From NCBI GenBank assembly GCA_022606135.1, contig JABYQN010000004.1, positions 1,798,001 through 1,862,000 of the forward strand: 64,000 nt of DNA. Reading direction: 5' to 3'. Below the pieces are notes generated by a model. That model was not told the origin of the DNA. It made no database searches and worked only from the letters and a program-made list of their open reading frames with translations. Origin of the DNA: Fomes fomentarius (taxonomy: Eukaryota; Basidiomycota; Agaricomycetes; Polyporales; Polyporaceae). The translations under genes were made by a program, and so were the position numbers. Positions 34,301 through 43,886 of this stretch are shown piece by piece (positions within the stretch are counted from its first letter, which is position 1; every line of letters starts with the position of its first letter).

Positions 34301-35052
34301 TCAACCCCAAAGCGCCAGGCGAGTCGCCTTCGACGTTGCACTCTCAGTCGATGTCGTACCATAGTGAACCCGAGCCGGAGTCGGAACATGTCGAGACGGC
34401 GCATGTGTTCGTCGAGCCAAACACTCTGGCGATCTCGAACCGCGCGTCGAGCTCAAGTGCGCGGCCCTCCATCATGCGTCTCGGGAACCACTCGACGCCC
34501 CAGCTCTCGCCTGTCTCCCGTCTGTCGCCGCAAGAGGCTATGCCACAGTACACGTACGACCGCAAGAAGCCGATTGCGAACGTCGTGGACTACGGACGGC
34601 GCTCGTTCACCTCTTCGCGCTCACCTATCTCTGGCCGGTCGCCCTTCTCCAAGAACAAGGGCAAGGCGATCGCGAACGTCGCGAACTACCCTCTGCTCCC
34701 CATCGGCGCCATGCCGAGCTCCCCTATTGCGCCCGGCACCCTGCACGGTCGTTCTAGCTTTAGCTCGGCGAGCAGCGCCGTAGCAGTGAGCAGCACGAGG
34801 AGCGGAGAGGGCGTGAAAGTTGGTAAGAGACCGGCGACTGCGCCTAGCCCGCAGGGCAAGGGCAAGGAGCAGGCCCATGGAGGGCGGAAGGTGCAGCGTG
34901 AGTCGATCTTGCGCTTCGACGGGATGCTTGTCCAGCATCTTGCCGCTGAGCGCGACCGGATGAAGCGCATCACGAACGACTACGTGTCGAGCTCGGCGAC
35001 GAACTCGCCGGTGCAAGCTGGGCCTTCTGGACAGCTGCCCTACGGGCGGTAG
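31367..35052 (+). CDS. Large Ser/Pro-rich protein of unknown function, two frame breaks
   Basis: I do not recognise a catalytic domain. ATG 31367 begins MVLSTVPVEPLPQFGAPF, then an RSRTRTRS basic patch. One intron at 31873-31924 is clear. The body is low-complexity Ser/Pro with islands of conserved look: GFLDFFRLGKSKSKP, a charged helix AAKEAEKELRKADQRKAKS, and near the C-terminus KPIANVVDYGRRSFTSSRSP and ESILRFDGMLVQHLAAERDR. The frame changes twice, both times by the equivalent of one missing base. At 31543-31546 and 32611-32614 there are GGGG runs, and a fifth G in each gives a continuous frame across the break. An alternative for the first is a 59-bp intron (GT at about 31479, AG at about 31537), which would delete the RSRTRTRS patch. 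The last 800 codons are uninterrupted. Many S/T-P sites suggest a phosphorylated scaffold, perhaps in polarity or cytoskeleton, but that is a guess. Confidence 0.72.
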
Positions 35053-35064
35053 TAGTCTGGTTTG

Positions 35065-35083
35065 GATGGATGGATGGATGGAC
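35065..35083. repeat. (ATGG)n microsatellite
   Basis: About four to five consecutive GGAT/ATGG units 13 bases after the stop of the Ser/Pro-rich gene, so likely within its 3' untranslated region. Confidence 0.8.
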
Positions 35084-35197
35084 GGTTGTTGACGTTCTTG
35101 CGTCAGCTGGTTAGTTTGTTGGAAGGAAGAATTCTTGGGTTTCCCCTATTGCTCACACGTCATCTGCACTCACACACTCCCCGTCGTCATCTCCTCT

Positions 35198-35227
35198 CAC
35201 CCCCACCCCCACCCCCACCCTCACCCA
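35198..35227. repeat. CCCCCA repeat tract
   Basis: Four to five consecutive C-rich units (ccccca / ccctca) in a pyrimidine-rich stretch; on the minus strand it is G-rich and could form a G-quadruplex. Confidence 0.75.
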
Positions 35228-36003
35228 ATCTCTCTCTTGTACGGTACGGATTTCTGGCAGACTCTTGTTGTCTATAGCGGGCCTGGCGTGCACACATACG
35301 TAGTTGTGGCTCGTCCTGGGAATGTTCTATTAGCTACACTTGCTGCTTATTTGCCCCACCCTTCGGCTCGTACTAGGCAGTCGAGGATAGGCCCCCACAC
35401 GTTCCTTATTGTTAACTTGCACATCTCTCCTTACTCACGCCCGCTCCCTCACCCTTCCTCTCGTTTCGACTCTCGCTCGCTCGCTCGACTACTTCAGTAC
35501 TTACCACCCGCGCTGGCAACGTGTACATACCCCTACATTACACCTGACACCCCTTGCTTCGCTTGATTGCTCCCCGCATCCCGCATTTTTTTACAGTGTA
35601 TACCAACTGGCAGCGATTTCTCCGATTCTCATGTTCCCTGAGCGGCGGCATGACGGCCATTACAATTGTGCATACCTTCTTTACCCCCCACATATCGCGT
35701 CTTCATCTCTTTATTGCATCTCTGCATTCATCATTCACGCCCATAACGGCCTGCGCGTCGTGGACCTGCTGCTACCTTGCAAGTTTCTCCTTCGTTCTCT
35801 TTCTACTGCTACTGCTACATACATGGCCACACATTACACATATACAACATACATCCACGTCCAACGCGCACCGTGTGTATTGTGCATGCTTGTCAAAGCG
35901 ACTGTTGCTTCTTGGTAATTGTGTCTATTTCCCGAGATCTGACTGACAGTCAATGCTCGATCCAGAAACGTCTATCGCTGCTCTCTGTAGTGAAGATAAA
36001 GTC

Positions 36004-37311
36004 CTAGCCTTCGTGGCTGCCACAGTATTCATGACCGTGCCCCTGACTGCTATCGAGAGTGGAACGGCCGTCGACACTGCGTCTAGAAGGCGCCGTCAGA
36101 GGCCTGAGCTCCATCGTCCACCAGATGGGCTTCGTGGTCCTGACGGTGACCACTGGCTCGTCGGGCAGGAGATGATTGGATGTTGAGACCAGGCCGTCGA
36201 AGGAGGAAGTGCGATTCGCTGAAAGCAGTCAATGAGTGGCTCGTGACGGTAGCGGTGTGATATATGGGAGACATACTGAGGTTCCAGCGGAGACCTGTGG
36301 TGGTGAGGTTTGTAGAGTCGATGCCTACGGGAAGGAGACCGCATGTCGGACCGAATGCTGTGTGGTCGATGTTAATGCGGTGCTCGCCCTGCATGAGCTG
36401 AGTGTGAGCATCGAGATATGCGCATATAGTGACTGCCGAGTCATGAGTGAACATTAAGTTGACATCGCATAGCTACTCCCTGATGGCGGTACTCAAGAAT
36501 AGAACGAGTGCAGGCGACTGCTCCCGTCAATCAGGGGTTGGCCGTCGCAGAGAACTCGCTCGATATGTGCAATGCTCGCCGCGCACTGCAGGAGTCGCGC
36601 GACCGAGGATAATTGGCAGCAATGCCGCGTTGGGCCTCGCCGAAGCTCATATAAGTACTCACGGTATCAAGAAGCCATGCGACATTTTCATCCGTGACGA
36701 CGAAGATATGCTTGCGGCTTCGACGCAGCTTGTGAAGGAGCGAGAGGGTATGTACGGTCTGGTCTAGCCGTCCAGAAAGCCCACCGATGATGACTATTGT
36801 GTGTTGCTGAGCCGAAGAGGTGAGAAGCGATGTCGCGTGCATGTATGAAATGATATACTTCGACATGCCGTTCCGCCTTTTCATCATCGACGAGTGCAGC
36901 AATGCACTTCATGAGGTCCGTGGAGTCCTGGTCATAGTCGTGGACAATGCGCACACCGCGCGACGAGTAGTAGGTGCGGACATCGTCACGGAGGGAGTCG
37001 AGGTCGCCCTTGATAAGGTCGGGTGTGTATCTGGGTCGGTCGGGAGTGATGGAGATGAGAGAAGGATTTACGTACGGCGCCGGGCACGACTCACAAGTGC
37101 CTGAGATCTCTGCCGTCATAGTCCCGAAGAAGGTCGTGGAGGCGGTTGGCGCCGCCGTCCGCGCAGGCGTGCCATCGGGAGGCGTGCCAGACGCGGTGGA
37201 GGAGGGGAAGGAGAAGGGCTGGTTGAGGATGATGAGGGCGTTGCGAGACTGCCTGAGCGGGTCGAGGAAGGATATCTCCCAGGGCGTGACGGAGAACGAG
37301 TGCGCGGGCAT
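36004..37311 (-). CDS. Thiamine pyrophosphokinase, one frame break
   Basis: Transfers pyrophosphate from ATP to thiamine to make the cofactor thiamine diphosphate. The start is ATG 37309-37311 (MPAHSFSVTPWEISFLDP). Family motifs, in order: ALIILNQPF, CADGGANRLHDLL, YTPDLIKGDLDSLRDDV, YDQDSTDLMKC, IVIIGGLSGRLDQTVHTL, DENVAWLL, FGPTCGLLPVG, and a last exon with SSFDGLVSTSNHL and WWTMELRPL, stopping at 36004-36006. The C-terminal tail after MELR is about 30 residues longer than I would expect. Between LNQPF and the HACADGG region the frame shifts by one base. The CCCC run on the coding strand (GGGG at 37204-37207) becomes continuous with one more C. At least four introns are present. The gene is divergent from the CS-domain gene, 259 bp away. 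Symbol THI80 in yeast. Confidence 0.88.
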
Positions 37312-37570
37312 GCGAGCAGAGGACGACGGATGGAGGCTCGCGAGGCAGAGTCAGAGAGTCAGAGAAGACGCGATCTGCACGCGTCGCCGCTCGCGCAGTC
37401 GCGAATCCTGCAACCCCAAGCGCGGGCACGTGCACCTTCACTCGAGCAGAGCGTGTACTTAGCCGAAGAGCCAGCCGTTGGGGCATCTCACAACAAGCGA
37501 ATGCAAACCTCGATCTGCTCTATCATCCACCGACTCGTCCCCGCCCGTCCCACATCCATCGCTGCCGACC
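37312..37570. promoter_or_regulatory. Bidirectional promoter, thiamine pyrophosphokinase / CS-domain gene
   Basis: Only 259 bp separate the two divergent start codons, so the 5' regions must share this stretch. It is GC-rich near the kinase side and CT-rich near the CS gene. A thiamine pyrophosphate riboswitch was not evident here. Confidence 0.5.
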
Positions 37571-39646
37571 ATGGATAGGCTCCACGACCACTACCAGTCC
37601 TACTCATGGCACCAGGTGCGTTCCAGCCGTCGCCCTACCAATCCCCGATCCTCACATCGTCCACCGTCACTCGTTCTCTCCAGTCTCACGACCAGGTCAG
37701 TGGCCTCGGTGTCTCGAACGAGAGATGCGCATGCTAAGCTGGAAGGAAGCAGGCCACCGTTCTCTTGCTCTTGCCGTATGAGACTGTCGAGGAGGATGTT
37801 TCAGTGAGTCTTGTGTGTCCGCAGTCTCTGTCCAGCACTCCAACAGCGCTGCTGCAGGTCATCATCGACGAGAACCACCTTGTAGCGGGAGTACGTGGGC
37901 AACCGCCTGTAGTAAAGGCAAGTGGATCGAAACGGTGCGTGAAACACGTCGACTGAGACTGCTTCCAGGGTCAGTTATACGGCAAGGTGGACACCACCGC
38001 CTCTGTGTGGCAACTCGAACCGCGTCCATCCCGTCTGTCTACACGCGAACGCACTACCTCCACGACCTCAACCACTTCTACCCAGTCATCATATGCTGTC
38101 GTCTCCGAGCCCGAAATTTCCAGTAGCTTCGCAGCATCCCTCGAAGCCGGCCTGATCTCGGGCTCAGACATAGATGACACCATCCTTTCCTCCCCTGCAT
38201 TATCTTCGCCCATTTCCTCATCCGTAGATGAGTTCCTGGGTATCCCTCCCAGTACGCGGCCCATCAGAAGGTCTCCGCTCTCCACCTCCCCTGTTCGACT
38301 TCCCCAAGGTGTAGCCCACGCAACCTCATTTTCTTCTCTAGAATCATTGCACACCGGCTCTGGGAGACTGCTCACCTTGCACCTAGAGAAAGCGGACTCT
38401 GTCATATGGCCGTCGCTCATCATCGGACCTGCCCCAGAGAGCATCTCCCCACCTCCGGCAGGTGTCTATTCATGGTTGCTGGACAACGCAGTGGAAATGC
38501 AGTACAATATGGATCCCACTAGTCTTGTCTTGATCGCGCTCGACTTGCATGACATCCGGAAAAGCAAAGAAGAGGCATTCGAATACTTCATGTGCGCCAT
38601 ATCGATTATCTTGTATAATGACATACTCATGGTACCGTGTTTACAGTCGAGCATGGCATCAAGCACGGCTCCCTTCTGCAGCCATCCGCCTTGCAACACA
38701 TTATCTTCCGCTTTCGACAATCGTTGCTGACGAATTTCCCGGGCTCAACACATCGCTCGAGACGACGGTCATTGAACCCTCTACTCCCACGCCCAGCCAC
38801 GCAATGCCAGAATCAACCTCCTCTGTACCACACCTAGGTACTCCAGAATATTACCTTCTCCGTGTCGGCGGCGCAGCAGGACTGGCGCAGCTCTTCTTGG
38901 CTGCGGGGCTCCTCTACCTAGAAGGCACTGCGACATCACTCCTCGCCTCGTCGTATGCAGGCCTCTCGTCCCTCCGATCGCCCTTCATCGTATCCGCCCC
39001 TCCAGCACATTCGCCAGGAACGAGCGCGGACGGCGCCGAAGCATGGCGCAAGGACCGCCAACACGCTGCCCGGTTCTTCATGCGCGCACGCGCGCTGAAC
39101 CCAGGGGTGGACGTGCCGCTTTTGCCAGCAGAGGAAACGGAAGACGAGGGTAACGGGTCGGGCGCTGAGAGCAGCGCGGGCAGCGGGACGGAGCTCAACG
39201 TCCGCCCGCGCCGCTCGCGCACTCCACCGCAGAGCGTTGCGCCCCCACAGCGCGAACGGGAGTCCAGGGACCGCGACCGCGATAGAGAGAGGCAGCAAAG
39301 GACGCAGCGCCGGAAGGGGCAGCCACGCCAGAGCCATAACCAGGGTCAGGGCTTGGATATGCCGACGATTGATGTGTCGCGCGCGTCCGCGTCGAACGAC
39401 CCGCTCCCGCCGCCGATGCGCCGCAGGAGGAAGCGCGAGTACGGGTACGGGTACACGAGCGACGATGCGGACGCGGAGCTATCGAGCTCGATGGTGGAGA
39501 GTGTGCACAGGGAGCCGGATATCATCGACTCGGGCGACGATGATAGGACGTGGTACCTCTACCTCCCTGGCTTGGTTGGTGCGGGGACTGCGTTGCTTGT
39601 CGTGGGGCTGCTGAGCTTCCAGAGTTGGCGTAAGAACCAGGGCTGA
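37571..39646 (+). CDS. CS (p23/NudC-like) domain protein with C-terminal membrane anchor
   Basis: Short exons at the start read MDRLHDHYQSYSWHQ, SHDQ, ATVLLLLPYETVEEDVS, VIIDENHLVAGVRGQPPVVK, and GQLYGKVDTTASVWQLE. Together they form the beta-sandwich of a CS domain, the fold of Hsp90 co-chaperones p23 and NudC. The intron at 37918-37968 has a GC donor (gcaagt) and an ordinary AG acceptor. The long next exon has Ser/Thr-rich sequence, then an alpha-helical part (HDIRKSKEEAFEYF, and after the intron at 38592-38646 RAWHQARLPSAAIRLATHYL) that could be a TPR-like segment. Further on come a strongly Arg/Ser/Pro-rich disordered stretch and a hydrophobic C-terminal helix (YLPGLVGAGTALLVVGLLSF) followed by SWRKNQG. 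That layout fits a tail-anchored membrane protein facing the cytosol. The function is unknown; a chaperone role at a membrane is an inference. Confidence 0.8.
37918..37968 (+). other. GC-AG intron in the CS-domain gene
   Basis: The donor reads AAG/gcaagt and the acceptor ttccag, 51 bp in all. No GT donor nearby keeps the frame from VVK to GQLYGKVD. GC-AG is the known minor variant of the U2 class and needs this strong consensus around the donor. Confidence 0.8.
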
Positions 39647-40049
39647 CGTTGACGCCCTGGATGTTTGCTCTCCGGCGGGGTAGGGGAGGAGGGGATATAG
39701 TACATATTGGCTGAAGCTCAGGTCTGCGCGCTGCTTGGTACCGGTTGAACGTTGATTGCCCTGCCTGGTAGGCTTGGTTGCTTGGTTGCTTGGTGTTTGG
39801 TTATATGTATCCATACGGGACTGCTGCCAGTAGTGGACGCTGCACATACTTACGATCTACACGATTACTTACCGACAACACGACTTGCTTGATGACCCTG
39901 AATTTTTCGAAGCACTTTTAGGTGTATATTATTTCCGCTGTACCCGCGGACGCGGGAACACTGTGAGCAACGCTACATATGATCCAGTCTGATTCTGGAG
40001 GCGATCCAAGCTAGCTTCGCTTGCACGACTGGCCATACCCGGTACCGTC
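39647..40049. other. Intergenic, with GGTTGCTT repeats
   Basis: About 400 bases with no gene. A short run of GGTTGCTT units sits at about 39776-39803. It should contain the CS gene terminator and the molybdopterin synthase promoter. Confidence 0.5.
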
Positions 40050-40464
40050 ATGTCTGCCCCACGCAAAACAATCACCGTGCTGTACTTCGCGGCAGCATCG
40101 ACCGCGACGGGTCTCACGACAGAGGAAATCGAGCTTCCGTCGTCCCGCACAGGCGGAGCTGGAAGCTCGCAGACAGAGTCGAGTGAGTGCTTACACTGCT
40201 GTAGCAGTTCACATATGTGTCACCACGTCCGAGTCTGAAACGTATATATCTGATCTCTTGGGATTCGCGCACATAGGTCCATTACTACCACTCTCCGAGC
40301 TGGGACAGCTGCTAGTCTCGAGGCATCCGAATGCTTCGCTGCTAGGCTCTGTGCTCGAGAAGAGCTCGTGGGCGGTCGATGCGGAGATGGTGGAGGATCC
40401 TGCGGCCGTCGTGCTCCGGGGCGGGGAGGAGGTTGCTGTTATCTGCCCTGTGTCCGGGGGATGA
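40050..40464 (+). CDS. Molybdopterin synthase small subunit (MoaD/MOCS2A, fungal CnxG type)
   Basis: A 106-residue ubiquitin-like sulfur carrier that donates sulfur to precursor Z in molybdenum cofactor synthesis. There are two exons, 40050-40182 and 40277-40464, with a 94-bp intron. The N-terminal strand is KTITVLYFAAAS. The centre has a PLSELGQLLVSRHP helix. The end is VLRGGEEVAVICPVSGG with the terminal Gly-Gly that is adenylated and thiocarboxylated by the MOCS3/Uba4-type enzyme. The EEVAVICPVSGG ending is the family hallmark. The partner large subunit is not in this window. The molybdenum cofactor serves nitrate reductase, sulfite oxidase and xanthine dehydrogenase in fungi. Confidence 0.9.
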
Positions 40465-40674
40465 CTAGTACTCGTGCTATGTGCTATGCCTAGCGAGAAA
40501 CTTCGAGTGCTGTTGAAATCGCGTATGCACAGTGTCTATGGCAGCTTAATGGTCCTGCGACTGCGGCGGGACTCTAGGTCTACACACAGTGCAATTCCTC
40601 TCACGCAGCTCTGCCTTTATCTCTCATCATCTCCATCCACGTATTCTCGAGCTGCAAGCGAGAGAAGAAACCCG

Positions 40675-41769
40675 ATGTGCCGAGGATCCGTTACATTTCA
40701 GGACTCGGCGCATACAGGAAGATCGGAGGCACCAGCATCGAGTATCAGCCTCGAGTCTGCAGACGGCAGCCACCCCGATTCTGCATTCAAAGCACACCGT
40801 CTCACCGACTCCACGTTCCTCATCGTCGAGTTCGACGATGTGTACGATGAGCACCCGTTCATCTACGCCAAGTTCGTCCCCGCCGCACGCACTATCCTGC
40901 TCCTCGACACCGGATGTGGGGGCAAGACAGAGGATCCGCACAAGAAAATCACGAGCCTGCGCGAATTCATTGAACGCGTGCTGGTGGAAAACCTCGGGGT
41001 CCCCGGTCATGCCGGACGGCCCTCAGACGTGCACTCGGGAGGGGAAATGCGCTACGTAGTCGTACTAACCCACTGTCACTACGACCACATCCGTACGTCC
41101 AAACGTAGTGTATAGTCTGATAGAGAAAGTCACGATGATCTCTGATTGTTGGGGTGTAGTCGGTGTAGAACAGTTCGCGCACGACTCGCCTGTCATCGCA
41201 TCGGGATACGATCCCGAGTTCCTCTCGCCTGCGGTCCTTCCTGAACACTCGCTCTGCAACACCCTCGGCATTCCTACTCCCTCCTACACGCCGTCCCTCC
41301 GCCCACACCTCCACGTCATTTTGTCAAAAGAGGGGATACCGTTGGGGCGACCTTGCTCCACACGCCTGGACACACACCCGATGAGCTCGCGCTGTGGGAT
41401 GAGAAAGAGGGAATGCTGTATGTCGGAGACACGTTGTACGAATGGGCCCCGATCATCTTCCCGAACGAGGGCAGCATCGTCCAGTGGCTCGACACAGTTG
41501 ACGCGTTGCTGGAGCTCGTCCAGGCTTCGGGCAAGGCCGAAAAGGTGAAGGTCAATTGTGGGCACAAAACTGCGAACACTCCGGCGCTCGAAGTCTTACA
41601 GACTGTAAGATCGTTTATGGTGGATGTTATCGAGGAGAGAGAGCCTGTCAAAAGGAGGATGACAAAGCGGGGAGAGGAGCACATCTACTGCGCACAGCGC
41701 GGGGGTAGATATAGCCTAGTGTGTCCGGAACGTCTGGTGAAAGAGGCTAGAGATGCTGTGCGATGTTAG
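40675..41769 (+). CDS. Metallo-beta-lactamase-fold hydrolase, one frame break
   Basis: The metal-binding motif THCHYDHI (HxHxDH) ends the first exon. The intron at 41093-41159 then joins to LGVEQFAHDSPVIAS. Downstream are HTPGHTPDELALWDEKEG (the second His site), MLYVGDTLYEWAPI (the bridging Asp), and a late His in VNCGHKTANTPALE, so all metal ligands can be placed. The start is chosen at ATG 40675 (MCRGSVTFQDS), but an upstream exon is possible. After HVILSKEG the frame slips one base at the GGGG of 41332-41335; a fifth G would give a continuous DTVGATLLHTPGHT. The reaction is unknown: thioesterase, lactonase and glyoxalase-like functions share this fold. Its stop lies 43 bp from the stop of the convergent CCDC174-like gene, so the two 3' ends overlap in transcription. 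Confidence 0.8.
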
Positions 41770-41812
41770 AATTGTGATCCCTTTTTACACAAGGGCCGTA
41801 TCAGTACTCACT

Positions 41813-43175
41813 TCATCGAGCCTGACCAATCGGTATCTCTTGTTCTAATCGCGCCAGAAATGCATCAGCGGAGTCCTGATGTCCCACATGTTGTGGAGTA
41901 TGCGTTGTAGCATTGGTGCCCTTACTTTGAGCATCCAACATAGCAAAAGGGTCCGAGGTAGCAGGAAGTGGCGTAGAGGAGACATGAGTACTCGCAACTG
42001 TCGAGGTCGATGAATCCTGGGCAGCCTTGACCACTTTTCCGCCTGTCTTCTGTCGCTTATCTTGCACCTCCTTCCTCCGCGCCTCCAATTCTCGTTTCCG
42101 CTTTTCCACGGCGCGACTCTTGACTGAAGCAGCACTAGACTGCTCATCTGCCCGCATGCCCTGGACTTCCTCGGGACGCACATTCCCCGAACGAAGCTCC
42201 TCTCGATTTCTCTCCGCCTCTTGATGTATCTTGCGCAGGCTCTCGAACTGCTTCCCGCGAGACTCTGGGTTTGCATCGAACCCGTAGAAGCCAGCAGCCT
42301 TGTCGCGCACTTCTTGATGATGGTCGTAGTGGGTGTTCAACGGTTCTTCTTTGAATTTTTCATCGATCATCTGACGACGTTCCGCATCGGGTTCATAAAC
42401 AGGATGGTGGTTGAAGGGTTGGCCTTGTATCAATCTCGTCAGTATATCTCAACAACACTGAGGCGTATAGACCTACGTATGACAAAAGGACTGATCAACA
42501 ATGAGACTCGGTCAGAGATAAGTAGGAGATTGGCATCCGATATGAACGTACTCATCCTCTTCCTGCTTCTTGGGACGGGGTAAAAATTCGATAGGAACCT
42601 GGGAACGTGGGGCAGTGTGATCACGGCCGAGTTCATCCTGATACTCGATGATAGGGTCGTCCTCTTCTTCAGGCAGGGGAACTGGGACGGTAAGAGATTC
42701 ATCGATATCGTCGTCGTCGACCTGCGCTAGCTTCAGGACTGACATATAACGGAATGCCATGGTCAGACTCACGACTACCAGAACCTCTGCCTGTTGCCGA
42801 TCCGTCAAGCCGCCGTCTTCGCCTCTCTTGATCTTATCGTACACCTTCGCCTTCTGCACAAGTTTGGCGTAACCGTCGGCTAGCTTCCTCTTGCTGACCT
42901 CCTCCAGCCGGTCTCGCGCAGCCCGTGCCTCAACTCCGGTGTTGCTCTTCCATTTCGGCGTCTTCTTTTTCATATGTTCGAGTACGCATGAGGCATGCAC
43001 GCGGAGCGGATATACAGAAATAGCGTACCTTGTCCGGCCTCTTAGTGACTACAGTGGTCTTTCCCGCAGCTTTATTCTTGAGGACCTCCTGCTCCTTCGC
43101 GTATGTCAGCGCCTTGAGATTGAGCTGTGAGGAAACGGTGACTCCTGCGCTGTTGGCACTGTCCCTCGAGGCCAT
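41813..43175 (-). CDS. CCDC174-like nuclear coiled-coil protein
   Basis: The start is ATG 43173-43175 (MASRDSANSAGVTVSSQLNL) and the stop TGA 41813-41815. The exons read: a Lys-rich helix ending TKRPDK, KTPKWKSNTGVEARAARD with a coiled coil to AEVL, VDDDDIDESLTVP through DDPIIEYQDELGRD and VPIEFLPRPKK, then QGQPFNHHPVYEPDAERR and a long charged helix. Vertebrate CCDC174 has matching islands: a TGV-x-x-RA block, a Y-x-D-x-LGR block, and a C-terminal helical part. It is a nuclear protein linked to the exon junction complex in animals; the fungal role is not established. Three introns are in frame by my reading; the last, about 42437-42549, has the least certain acceptor. Low-complexity Ser/Thr sequence precedes the final helix ending FLARLEQEIP. 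Confidence 0.72.
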
Positions 43176-43886
43176 GGCGGTTAGAAATGGTTGGCACGGT
43201 CGCAGACGCGATGGTGAGGGGATGAAAGTGAAGAGCACTCAGGCAAGGCTGTATCAGCCCGTGACCGAGAGACGCGCATGCACTTCCATAAGCAGTATTA
43301 CTGCATACATGCACAAACAATGCGTCTCGCTCTCATTAATTTCAGCATGACGTCTATGCGAGGTACGTCTAGCTCTTCCCAGCTCATCTCCGAGGAGCGC
43401 ACATCAAAGCCTTCATCTCCCACAAGCACCCAGCGTGAACCTTCGAAGGCCGCTCACTCGCAGGCCATGTTGGCAGCCAGAAGTACTTACATACCAATAA
43501 GGGTGTACATTCCTACATTAAGCTGGAAAGATCCGGGCTTCGACTCCTTCCAGCATATCGTGCATTCCAGACTACCCACCCACTAATGGAGTTCCGTGAC
43601 CGCGCAAACGGCGCAGAACAGAGCAAGTACGCACCAAAGTTGGCAACGGGAGCGCGAATCGTCAATCGTGGAACGATCGCACGATGCATCATTCAGATTT
43701 GCTCGACCGCGATCGGTGTGGGCAGCTCGATCGAGTCCCTGAGACTCAGAGATCTGATATACCGTCGCGGTGGCGATGTACAGTGTACAAACGGAAGGAA
43801 GGGACCAGGATATGCATGGTCTGGAGAGGTGTAGACCGAGAGACCCGGTCCTCGCGGAGAAGGTGGGGAATGCACCCTATGCAAAC
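43176..43886. other. Intergenic between CCDC174-like and SDS22 genes
   Basis: About 710 bases holding the CCDC174-like promoter and the SDS22 3' flank, both on the minus strand. No other gene seen. Confidence 0.5.

Larger units (their letters stand above)
35053..36003. other. Convergent intergenic region with simple repeats
   Basis: About 950 bases between converging 3' ends. It holds an (ATGG)n run at about 35065-35083 just after the stop and a pyrimidine-rich tract with CCCCCAC repeats at about 35198-35227. Plus-strand open frames of 130-170 codons reflect this CT-rich composition and are not credible genes. Confidence 0.55.

Noticed and set aside
35135..35946. Plus-strand frames of 130-170 codons
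   Set aside because: Produced by a CT-rich 3' region with simple repeats; the translations are Pro/Ser/Leu/Tyr-rich without motifs.
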